A DNA stretch of 13,997 bases from an uncultured Muribaculaceae bacterium (lineage in GTDB: Bacteria > Bacteroidota > Bacteroidia > Bacteroidales > Muribaculaceae), in the NCBI GenBank assembly GCA_910578395.1, contig CAJTPZ010000018.1:1-13997 (forward strand), in the 5' to 3' direction. This document shows, piece after piece, positions 8,376 through 13,997 of this stretch. How positions within the stretch are numbered: position 1 is the stretch's first letter; the number at the start of each line of letters is the position of its first letter. The notes beneath the pieces were generated by a model. It made no database searches. It was not told where the DNA came from and saw only the letters and a program-made list of their open reading frames with translations. The translations under genes were made by a program, and so were the position numbers.

Positions 8376-8401
8376 ATATGAAACATTTGTTGTGATTTTT
8401 T

Positions 8402-8419
8402 GTATCTTTTCAAAGATAC
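8402..8419 (-). promoter_or_regulatory. GH97 -7 promoter element inside a small palindrome
   Basis: On the minus strand TATCTTTG (8411-8418) is a perfect match to the Bacteroidetes -7 consensus, about 36 bases before the GH97 start. No TTTG exists 19-21 bases upstream, which fits a promoter that needs an activator. The -7 box is embedded in the inverted repeat GTATCTTTGAAAAGATAC (8-bp arms), which could be an operator or a hairpin at the 5' end of the transcript. Confidence 0.6.
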
Positions 8420-8564
8420 TCTTTATTATAAAATAGTGCTGCCTATAAGGGCAAAAATGTGTACATATTTACGACAGCAGTGTTCATTTTTCAAGCAATA
8501 TGATATTTATTCGTCGCTCAAACTGTCACATATACAATTTTGTCGCAAAAATACACAAACAAAA

Positions 8565-8597
8565 TTTGACACATATTATGTCATCATACTACTTTAG
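8565..8597 (+). promoter_or_regulatory. Candidate promoter for GH125
   Basis: TTTG (8565-8568) is followed after 21 bases by TACTTTAG (8590-8597), one mismatch from TAnnTTTG. If used, the GH125 mRNA would carry a leader of about 330 bases containing the tandem repeat and stem-loop below. Nearer to the gene I see only weaker matches (TAGGTTTA inside the tandem repeat, without a good -33 box). Confidence 0.35.
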
Positions 8598-8779
8598 CAG
8601 CGTAAAAATCGAGACACCGCCTCTTGACAGGTTGTACACACAAAAACAAACAACACGCAGGATTGGTTCTCGCAAAGACAAAAAGAATTTTCAAGTCCGC
8701 ACCGATATTCGGAATAAGGCAGGAACTGATAAAAATATACCGCGATCCAAAGCGATGGAAAACGGTTAAATCATTTAGT

Positions 8780-8805
8780 GATTAGGTTTATTGATTAGGT
8801 TTATT
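8780..8805. repeat. 13-base direct tandem repeat, two copies
   Basis: GATTAGGTTTATT occurs twice back to back (8780-8792 and 8793-8805), and a third copy begins with GAT at 8806. It lies in the upstream region or leader of GH125, directly before the stem-loop at 8812-8856. It could be a pair of regulator half-sites at 13-base spacing or a slippage-prone repeat. Function unknown. Confidence 0.7.
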
Positions 8806-8811
8806 GATCAG

Positions 8812-8856
8812 ATAAGGGTGCGCAAGCACGTTAATTGGATGTTTACGCACCCTTAT
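8812..8856 (+). promoter_or_regulatory. Stem-loop in the GH125 leader
   Basis: Perfect 11-bp inverted repeat, ATAAGGGTGCG (8812-8822) with CGCACCCTTAT (8846-8856), around a 23-base loop, ending 76 bases before the GH125 start. It is followed by TAATTTAAAA rather than a clean T-run, so it is a poor terminator on the plus strand. An attenuator, mRNA stabiliser or site for an RNA-binding protein is possible. Confidence 0.45.
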
Positions 8857-8932
8857 TAATTTAAAACCAAAGCACTACACAATTACCGATCGAACATTAT
8901 TAATCTCTCCAAACATAACAACAAATACCACG

Positions 8933-10399
8933 ATGAACAAAAGCATAAAAGTCACACTATCGCTTGCTCTCGGCATGCTACCTTCTGCAATGCTTGCATC
9001 AACAATATGCGAGTGTCCGGTCGATATGGTTGCGGCGGTAGTCAACACCGGTGCCCGATACAACACAACGAACCGTCCGGCAGAAGCCGACAGACTTTTC
9101 CGCTCTGAAGAGGTAGAGAAACAGATTAAACGAGTGAAAAAACTGCTCAAAAACCCTAAGCTCGCTTGGATGTTTGAGAACTGTTTTCCCAATACACTCG
9201 ACACGACTGTACACTATCGTAAAGATAAGGACGGCAAAAACGAGACTTTCGTATACACCGGCGATATACACGCCATGTGGCTTCGAGATTCCGGCGCCCA
9301 GGTGTGGCCCTATGTGCAGCTGACAAATTCCGACAAGCATCTTAAAGATCTTGTAGAAGGCGTGATACGGCAGCAGTTCAAGCTGATCAACATTGATCCG
9401 TATGCCAACGCATTCAACGACGGACCTACCGGAGGTGAATGGCAGAAGGACCTTACCGACATGAAGCCGGAAGTACATGAACGCAAATGGGAAATAGACT
9501 CTCTCTGCTATCCTATACGTCTGGCCTACGAGTATTGGAAAGTAACCGGCGACGCATCGATATTCGACAACGAATGGCTCAAAGCAATCAACAACATTCT
9601 GGAGACTTTCGTAGCGCAGCAGCGTAAAGAAAATGTCGGTCCATACCGATTCCAGCGCCGTACAGAGCGTCAGCTCGACACTCTGAACAACGACGGTCTC
9701 GGATCTCCGGTGAAGCCCGTAGGTCTTATTGTAAGCTGCTTCCGTCCGTCAGACGACGCAACGACACTGCAATTCCTGGTTCCATCAAACTTTTTTGCAG
9801 TTTCATCGCTGAAGAAAGCCGCTGAAATCCTCACAACAGTCAACAAGGACAAGTCAACAGCCGACCGCTGCACAGCACTTGCCGATGAGGTGCAGAAAGC
9901 GCTTGATAAATATGCCGTCTACGATCACCCGGAATTTGGCAAGATCTACGCTTTTGAAGTTGACGGATTCGGGAACTACCATCTTATGGATGATTCAAAT
10001 GCACCGAGTCTGCTGTCGCTTCCATATCTTAGCGATGTAGATGTGAACGATCCGATTTACCAGAATACCCGTCGATTTGTATGGAGTGACTCCAACCCGT
10101 ACTTCTTCGCCGGAACTGCCGGAGAGGGTATCGGCGGACCTCATATCGGATATGACATGGTTTGGCCTATGTCACTTATAATGAAGGCTCTCACCTCAAC
10201 CGACGACCAAGAGATCGCAAAGTGTGTTCGCACCCTTATAGATACTGACAACGAAACCGGATTCATGCATGAGTCCTTTCATAAAGACAATCCGGCAAAG
10301 TTCACCCGCGAATGGTTCGCATGGCAAAACACCCTCTTCGGAGAACTTATCCTAAAGCTTGTGAATCAGGGGAAAGTTGATCTGCTCAACTCAATCTGA
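8933..10399 (+). CDS. GH125 exo-alpha-1,6-mannosidase
   Basis: Inverting exo-acting mannosidase of family GH125 (formerly DUF1237), which removes alpha-1,6-linked mannose from the non-reducing end of N-glycan or yeast-mannan type chains. A signal peptide covers residues 1-23 (MNKSIKVTLSLALGMLPSAM...), so it is exported, probably periplasmic. Family signatures in order: GDIHAMWLRDSGAQ (110-123), GPTGGEWQ (164-171), WEIDSLCYP (186-194) with D189 as probable catalytic acid, GEGIGGPHIGYDMVWP (397-412), and MHESFHKDNP (445-454) with E447 as probable base, then TREWFAWQNTLFGEL. The length of 488 is typical and the protein looks intact. It is followed after 242 bases by GH92 on the same strand; the two act on alpha-mannose chains and are often found together in Bacteroidales mannan loci. 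Confidence 0.95.
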   Translation: MNKSIKVTLSLALGMLPSAMLASTICECPVDMVAAVVNTGARYNTTNRPAEADRLFRSEEVEKQIKRVKKLLKNPKLAWMFENCFPNTLDTTVHYRKDKDGKNETFVYTGDIHAMWLRDSGAQVWPYVQLTNSDKHLKDLVEGVIRQQFKLINIDPYANAFNDGPTGGEWQKDLTDMKPEVHERKWEIDSLCYPIRLAYEYWKVTGDASIFDNEWLKAINNILETFVAQQRKENVGPYRFQRRTERQLDTLNNDGLGSPVKPVGLIVSCFRPSDDATTLQFLVPSNFFAVSSLKKAAEILTTVNKDKSTADRCTALADEVQKALDKYAVYDHPEFGKIYAFEVDGFGNYHLMDDSNAPSLLSLPYLSDVDVNDPIYQNTRRFVWSDSNPYFFAGTAGEGIGGPHIGYDMVWPMSLIMKALTSTDDQEIAKCVRTLIDTDNETGFMHESFHKDNPAKFTREWFAWQNTLFGELILKLVNQGKVDLLNSI

Positions 10400-10537
10400 C
10401 GCTCCTCCCTCAGAGCATAAAAAAGACCAAAGTTTATATAGACAAATAAGATGTTACAATTTCTCTAATGCTGTTTACTCTACCGCGAGGCACGGTAAAT
10501 GGCGACCACAAATTCAAGGTAATTGATTTCTATGGTT

Positions 10538-10578
10538 GAAAATAGAGGCGTGTCCACTGCGGGCGCACCTCTATTTTC
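10538..10578. terminator. Long hairpin between GH125 and GH92
   Basis: The 11-base arms GAAAATAGAGG (10538-10548) and CCTCTATTTTC (10568-10578) pair perfectly. The inside continues after one C/A mismatch through GTGTCC with GGGCGC (two wobbles), giving about 17 pairs and a 5-base loop. It lies 139 bases after the GH125 stop and 63 bases before the GH92 start. The T-tract lies inside the stem and the sequence then reads CCTATAATAT. It may terminate GH125 transcription, or attenuate or stabilise a joint GH125-GH92 mRNA. I saw no strong promoter between hairpin and GH92, which favours read-through. Confidence 0.5.
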
Positions 10579-10641
10579 CTATAATATATCTGCCTGACGG
10601 CAAAGACCATACTTCTGAAAATAAAATCTAAACAAAAAATA

Positions 10642-12813
10642 ATGACATTACACAACATCATGCCCGGAATTCTGGCCGCAGCCATAGCACTGGCCGGATG
10701 CACGGAAAATGGATTTAAACAGGAGAGACTCACTGACCGTGTCAACCCGTTGCTCGGTACTGCCACCCTTTGGGAAAAAGAGGATCTGGGATACGAGCGC
10801 AAACAAAAAAATCGCACTTGGGGAGCCGAGGTGTTTCCGGGGGCTGCTTTGCCCAATGCAATGGTACAGCTCACACCACAGACAATGTGGCATGCCGGAG
10901 CAGGATACCAATACGAAGACAGCACAATAATCGGTTTCGCCCACTCGGCTATGGGCCACTGGAACCTTATGGAACTACCGATTCTTCCGGTCGTAGGCAA
11001 TAATGTTTCGGCCGATGACTATGCTTCGGCGTTCAGTCATGACAACGAATCAGTACGGCCAGGATACTATCAAGTATATCTCGACCGCTATGGAGTAAAT
11101 GCCGAGCTCACTTCAACCCTACGTGCGGGATACCATAAATACACATACAAGGATGGTGACGCCAAGCGTCTGCTCGTCAACGTGGCCCATGCACAGGGAC
11201 CGGTGCGAAAATGGGAAATAGACAAAGTTGCCGACAATGCATTTGCAGGCAAACAGGGTGGATTCCACTACTATGCGGTAACCAGCCTGCCGATTGACTC
11301 AATCGCTATTATCAAAAGTGCTGACGAGAAAGGCGTGCCTGTGGCTTTGGTCGATTTTTCTGACAATACCGCCGACAATCCCCTTGAAGTTAAAATAGGA
11401 GTATCCTACGTAAGCATCGAAAATGCCCGCAAAAACCTCGAAGCTGAAATGCTGGACAAAGATTTCGCGCAAGTACAGGATGAAGCTGACAAAACTTGGG
11501 AAAACCTGCTCTCAAAAATAAAAGTCGAAGGTTCAACCGACAGAAACAAAAACATCTTCTACACTACCCTGTACCGAGCGTCACTTATGCCACGTCTTGA
11601 AAGCGACGTCAATGGCCAGTATCGCGACTTACAGGGCAACATAGTGACTGATGCAGATTTCCGCTACTACTCCAATCCTGCATTTTGGGATGTCCATCGC
11701 AACCAACTTCCGTTGCTTGCAATAATTCAGCCCGATGTGGCCCGTGATGTGATAAAATCCACTATTGACCGTGGCGAAAAATCAGATGGCTACATTCCTT
11801 CGTATTTCCATGGCGACCATGCCCCCACATTTGTTATAGGCAGCTACAAAAGAGGAATCACCGACTTCGACCTTAGCCGCGCCTATGCGCTTGCACTCAA
11901 AAGCGCTATGGTACCCGGTGGCCGGAATGCCCGTCCTTATCTTGAAGAATACATTGCCAACGGCTATATTGCCGACGAAAATATACCGGACTGTCCTTTC
12001 TACGACGAGCACAAAGGAGGCGTCACAAAAACACTTGAATACGCCTACGATGACTATGCCGTAGCCCAGATTGCCAAAGAACTCGGCGACACGGCCAATT
12101 ATGCCGCTCTGATGGAGAGATCCAAAAACTATAAAAATGTCTATGACCCGTCAACCGGATTTATGCGCGGACGTGTTGAAGGAGGTGCATGGATGACTCC
12201 ATACGATCCCTATTATCCCTACTATCAGCAAATGTACCGCGAAGCCAACGGCTGGAATCAGATCTTTTACGCTCCACATGACCCAAAAGGGTTATTGGCA
12301 TTATATCCTTCAGCCGAAGCAATCGATGCAAAACTCGACTCACTGTTTACCGAACCCTATATAGGGCTTGAGGTAGCAAATCTTACAGGATTTATCGGCA
12401 ACTACTGTCATGGCAACCAGCCGGGACATAACATACCCTATACCTATTATTTTATAGACAAACAAGAAAAGTCACAGGCTGTACTTGACAGCATCATGGA
12501 TCGTTTCTACGACATGGGTGCCGACAAGCTTGCCTACGGCGGCATGGACGATGCTGGAGAAATGTCGGCATGGTATGTGCTTAACGCTCTTGGTCTATAC
12601 ACCTACTCCCCCGCCGATGCCGAATACATTATATCAGTACCGCTTTTCGACAAAGTCTCTTTCAGCCTGCCTGAAAACACATTCACAATCGTCAAAAAAG
12701 GAAACGGTAAAAAGATTGACCGGATTACCTATGGCGACGAAACCATTGACGGATATTTCATCGATCATGATCGTCTGAAACAAGGCAAGACACTCACGAT
12801 ATCGACCAGATAA
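10642..12813 (+). CDS. Divergent GH92 alpha-mannosidase lipoprotein
   Basis: Calcium-dependent inverting exo-alpha-mannosidase of family GH92. The start gives a type II signal peptide with lipobox LAGC and C20 as the lipidated residue, so it is anchored in a membrane, inner or outer leaflet unknown. Family features: N-terminal beta domain to about 290 with FPGAALPNAMVQLTP (65-79); (alpha/alpha)6 domain about 300-700; REANGWNQIFYAPHD (533-547) with E534 as probable acid; HGNQPGHNIPY (590-600); GGMDDAGEMSAWY (633-645) with D636/D637 as probable base. Deviations: the common motif FSHTHLSGTG is replaced by FAHSAMGHWN (99-108), and the common SLWDT.R by AFWDVHR (347-353). The linkage specificity (alpha-1,2, -1,3, -1,4 or another) therefore cannot be assumed. 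It probably acts with GH125 upstream. Intact, length usual for the family. Confidence 0.9.
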   Translation: MTLHNIMPGILAAAIALAGCTENGFKQERLTDRVNPLLGTATLWEKEDLGYERKQKNRTWGAEVFPGAALPNAMVQLTPQTMWHAGAGYQYEDSTIIGFAHSAMGHWNLMELPILPVVGNNVSADDYASAFSHDNESVRPGYYQVYLDRYGVNAELTSTLRAGYHKYTYKDGDAKRLLVNVAHAQGPVRKWEIDKVADNAFAGKQGGFHYYAVTSLPIDSIAIIKSADEKGVPVALVDFSDNTADNPLEVKIGVSYVSIENARKNLEAEMLDKDFAQVQDEADKTWENLLSKIKVEGSTDRNKNIFYTTLYRASLMPRLESDVNGQYRDLQGNIVTDADFRYYSNPAFWDVHRNQLPLLAIIQPDVARDVIKSTIDRGEKSDGYIPSYFHGDHAPTFVIGSYKRGITDFDLSRAYALALKSAMVPGGRNARPYLEEYIANGYIADENIPDCPFYDEHKGGVTKTLEYAYDDYAVAQIAKELGDTANYAALMERSKNYKNVYDPSTGFMRGRVEGGAWMTPYDPYYPYYQQMYREANGWNQIFYAPHDPKGLLALYPSAEAIDAKLDSLFTEPYIGLEVANLTGFIGNYCHGNQPGHNIPYTYYFIDKQEKSQAVLDSIMDRFYDMGADKLAYGGMDDAGEMSAWYVLNALGLYTYSPADAEYIISVPLFDKVSFSLPENTFTIVKKGNGKKIDRITYGDETIDGYFIDHDRLKQGKTLTISTR

Positions 12814-12834
12814 ACTCTGTCTTATCTATAACGC

Positions 12835-12868
12835 GACAACCGCATTAATTAATGCGGTTGTCTTTTTT
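12835..12868 (+). terminator. Strong rho-independent terminator after GH92
   Basis: Perfect 14-bp palindrome, GACAACCGCATTAA with TTAATGCGGTTGTC (12835-12862), immediately followed by six T. It begins 22 bases after the GH92 stop codon and marks the right boundary of the hydrolase transcript, separating it from the SIMPL-domain gene. Confidence 0.93.
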
Positions 12869-12951
12869 ATTTCCGATTCAACCATTTTTACAACACTTTG
12901 CGTTATATTTAAAGAATTAATAAAATCAGTACAACATATAAAAGAATTTTC

Positions 12952-13659
12952 ATGACAAAAACAACCACAGCAATCATCACCGCAGTGATTATAGGCGCTG
13001 CACTTGCTTCAATCGGAATCTTTCTCCGCTCGGGCATAAATAATCTTGCGTTCCGCGACCGTGCCGTCACAGTGCGTGGACTTGCTACGCGTGAAGTACA
13101 GGCCGATAAAGTCACATGGCCTATTGCCTTCACTACACTCGGCAATGATTTGCCGTCGCTCTACGACCGTGTTACAGAAACAAACAAAACAATCACTGAA
13201 TTTCTCACATCCAACGGTATAGACCCATCCGAAATCTCAGTCGGACAGACAACCGTCTTCGACCGCGACGCAGAACGCTACGGTTCCAACAGCACTCCAT
13301 ACCGTTTTAATCTTACCTCTGTCATAGTTGTCTCATCAAACAAAGTTTCCACTGTCAACAATCTTATCAAACAGCAGGGTGAACTTATTAAAAAAGGCAT
13401 TTCAATAGATACCGGCTATCAGTACCAAACAATCTATGAGTTTACCGGGCTCAACGATATAAAACCTGAAATGGTGGCTGAAGCGACAAATGCAGCGCGT
13501 GAGTCCGCCGTAAAATTTGCCGAAGACTCAGGAAGCAAACTTGGAAAAATCAAAACTGCCAGCCAAGGACAATTCTCCATCGAAGACCGCGATACATATA
13601 CACCTTATATTAAAACAGTGCGTGTAGTAAACTCGATCACTTACTATCTTGAGCATTGA
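12952..13659 (+). CDS. Membrane-anchored SIMPL-domain (DUF541) protein
   Basis: Protein of 235 residues with an N-terminal hydrophobic segment (about 7-26), most likely an uncleaved anchor facing the periplasm, followed by a SIMPL/DUF541 domain (about 35-233). Visible family traits are the opening VTVRGLATREVQADKVTWPI, the central block with TVFDRDAERYGSNSTPYRF, and the ending VRVVNSITYYLEH. The biochemical function of this family is poorly known; members are linked to oxidative or envelope stress and oligomerise. It has no obvious tie to glycan breakdown and is separated from GH92 by a strong terminator, so it is probably a separate unit. I found no convincing promoter in the 83 bases between terminator and start. 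The start ATG at 12952 is preceded by an A-rich stretch, as is usual here. Confidence 0.85.
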   Translation: MTKTTTAIITAVIIGAALASIGIFLRSGINNLAFRDRAVTVRGLATREVQADKVTWPIAFTTLGNDLPSLYDRVTETNKTITEFLTSNGIDPSEISVGQTTVFDRDAERYGSNSTPYRFNLTSVIVVSSNKVSTVNNLIKQQGELIKKGISIDTGYQYQTIYEFTGLNDIKPEMVAEATNAARESAVKFAEDSGSKLGKIKTASQGQFSIEDRDTYTPYIKTVRVVNSITYYLEH

Positions 13660-13680
13660 TCCAATCCCAAAACTAAACAC

Positions 13681-13717
13681 AATAAAGGCTGACCTCTGAC
13701 AATGGCCGGCCTTTATT
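13681..13717 (+). terminator. Terminator hairpin after the SIMPL-domain gene
   Basis: AATAAAGGC (13681-13689) pairs with GCCTTTATT's equivalent at 13709-13717, and the stem continues with a T-G wobble, G-C and, after one mismatch, two further C-G pairs, leaving a 9-base loop. It starts 22 bases after the stop codon and is followed by ATATTTTAC. The U-tract is partly inside the stem, so it may work in both directions. Confidence 0.75.
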
Positions 13718-13897
13718 ATATTTTACAATCTGGATCAGCTAAAACATACCCTGGGAACCATGCAATAGACACATTACAACAGTTACACCTCATACCATAG
13801 CTTTGCAGCGACAGCAGGCCCAGAACACAAACCAAAAGAATCATCAACTGTTTCAGAGGTTGTTTTTTACTTTCCTACAAATTTCTCTACACTTTAT
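13718..13897. other. Gene-poor stretch with a short hairpin before a T-run
   Basis: No supported gene is seen between the SIMPL terminator and the GC-rich right edge. The only visible signal is a short stem CAACT/GGTTG (13845-13849 and 13858-13862) followed by six T (13863-13868), which is a weak terminator or attenuator shape on the plus strand. I could not identify a promoter matching the Bacteroidetes consensus. Confidence 0.4.
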
Positions 13898-13997
13898 ATG
13901 TCGGGGCGGCGCGTATGGCTCATGTATTGGGCCCTACGCTCTTATGCCGGGGCCTTGAGAGTTGCGGCTTTTACAAAGATGCGGAAGGAGAATACAC
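13898..13997 (+). CDS. Possible short open frame cut by the right edge
   Basis: An ATG at 13898 opens a frame of at least 33 codons that runs off the window. The product is basic and rich in Arg, Tyr, Trp and Ala, with an internal near-repeat YWALRS then YAGALRV (residues 10-22). The block is clearly more GC-rich than the preceding AT-rich 180 bases, a sharp composition change. I do not recognise a family. It could be a real small protein, the start of a repeat element or a structured RNA, or a chance frame. The missing right side prevents a decision. Confidence 0.25.
   Translation, partial: MSGRRVWLMYWALRSYAGALRVAAFTKMRKENT

Larger units (their letters stand above)
8376..8932. other. 557-base divergent intergenic region between GH97 and GH125
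   Basis: No convincing gene lies here; short open frames (for example 8500-8769 plus) lack any recognisable protein character. The region contains a -7 box and palindrome for GH97 at 8402-8419 and TGTCG-type motifs at 8452-8476 (minus) and 8541-8556 (plus). It also has a related TGTCACATATAC at 8524-8535, a small inverted repeat TGACA-N7-TGTCA at 8567-8583, a candidate GH125 promoter at 8565-8597, a 13-base tandem repeat at 8780-8805 and a stem-loop at 8812-8856. The size and density of signals suggest a regulated control region for both directions. Confidence 0.6.

Noticed and set aside
8622..8627. TTGACA resembling an E. coli -35 box
   Set aside because: Bacteroidota do not use this consensus, and no matching -10 box is seen at the right spacing.
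8500..8769. 89-codon open frame on the plus strand in the GH97-GH125 intergenic region
   Set aside because: Low-complexity Lys/Arg/Thr-rich translation of AT-rich sequence, overlaps promoter-like signals, no recognisable domain. Not called as a gene.
501..12813. Complete polysaccharide utilisation locus
   Set aside because: No SusC/SusD pair, surface glycan-binding protein or sugar transporter is present in the window, so it cannot be called a complete locus.
1..13997. CRISPR array, insertion sequence, phage or defence genes
   Set aside because: No regularly spaced direct repeats, transposase, integrase, phage structural or nuclease genes were seen on either strand.

Overview
The window looks like a chromosome segment of a Bacteroidota bacterium, order Bacteroidales. 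Three things point there. The promoters I can see fit the Bacteroidetes pattern (TTTG about 20 bases before TAnnTTTG) rather than the E. coli sigma-70 pattern. There is a hybrid two-component system of the one-protein type typical of gut Bacteroidales. The gene content is a run of exported glycoside hydrolases. A Muribaculaceae-like gut species is my guess; it is an inference from style, not shown by a marker gene.

Layout, left to right. Bases 1-211 hold unassigned inverted repeats and a terminator-like hairpin. A tRNA-Phe(GAA) follows on the minus strand with its own well-formed promoter. Then comes a glycan-degradation cluster: a GH27 alpha-galactosidase with a C-terminal carbohydrate-binding-like domain (+), a 1365-residue hybrid sensor/regulator (HTCS, -), a GH97 enzyme of the retaining, alpha-galactosidase-like type (-), a GH125 exo-alpha-1,6-mannosidase (+), and a divergent GH92 alpha-mannosidase lipoprotein (+). 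GH27 and HTCS converge and share a 41-base palindrome that contains both stop codons. GH97 and GH125 diverge from a 557-base intergenic region that holds promoter-like and operator-like sequences. After a strong terminator comes a membrane-anchored SIMPL-domain protein that is probably unrelated to the cluster. The last ~100 bases are GC-rich and may begin a short gene cut by the edge.

How the genes could work together. GH125 and GH92 remove alpha-linked mannose, and GH27 plus GH97 would remove alpha-linked galactose. All four enzymes are exported or periplasmic, and the HTCS sits between the two alpha-galactosidase-type genes. The simplest reading is a small regulon for an alpha-mannan or high-mannose glycan that carries alpha-galactose caps, for example a fungal galactomannan or glycoprotein glycan. 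This is inference. No SusC/SusD pair, endo-acting enzyme or transporter is in the window, so it may be the edge of a larger locus or a trimming module that depends on another locus.

No mobile element, CRISPR array or clearly new system was found. The most unusual items are the shared-stop palindrome, a TGTCG-type motif that recurs in the HTCS and hydrolase upstream regions, the long structured leader before GH125, and the divergent GH92 motifs.
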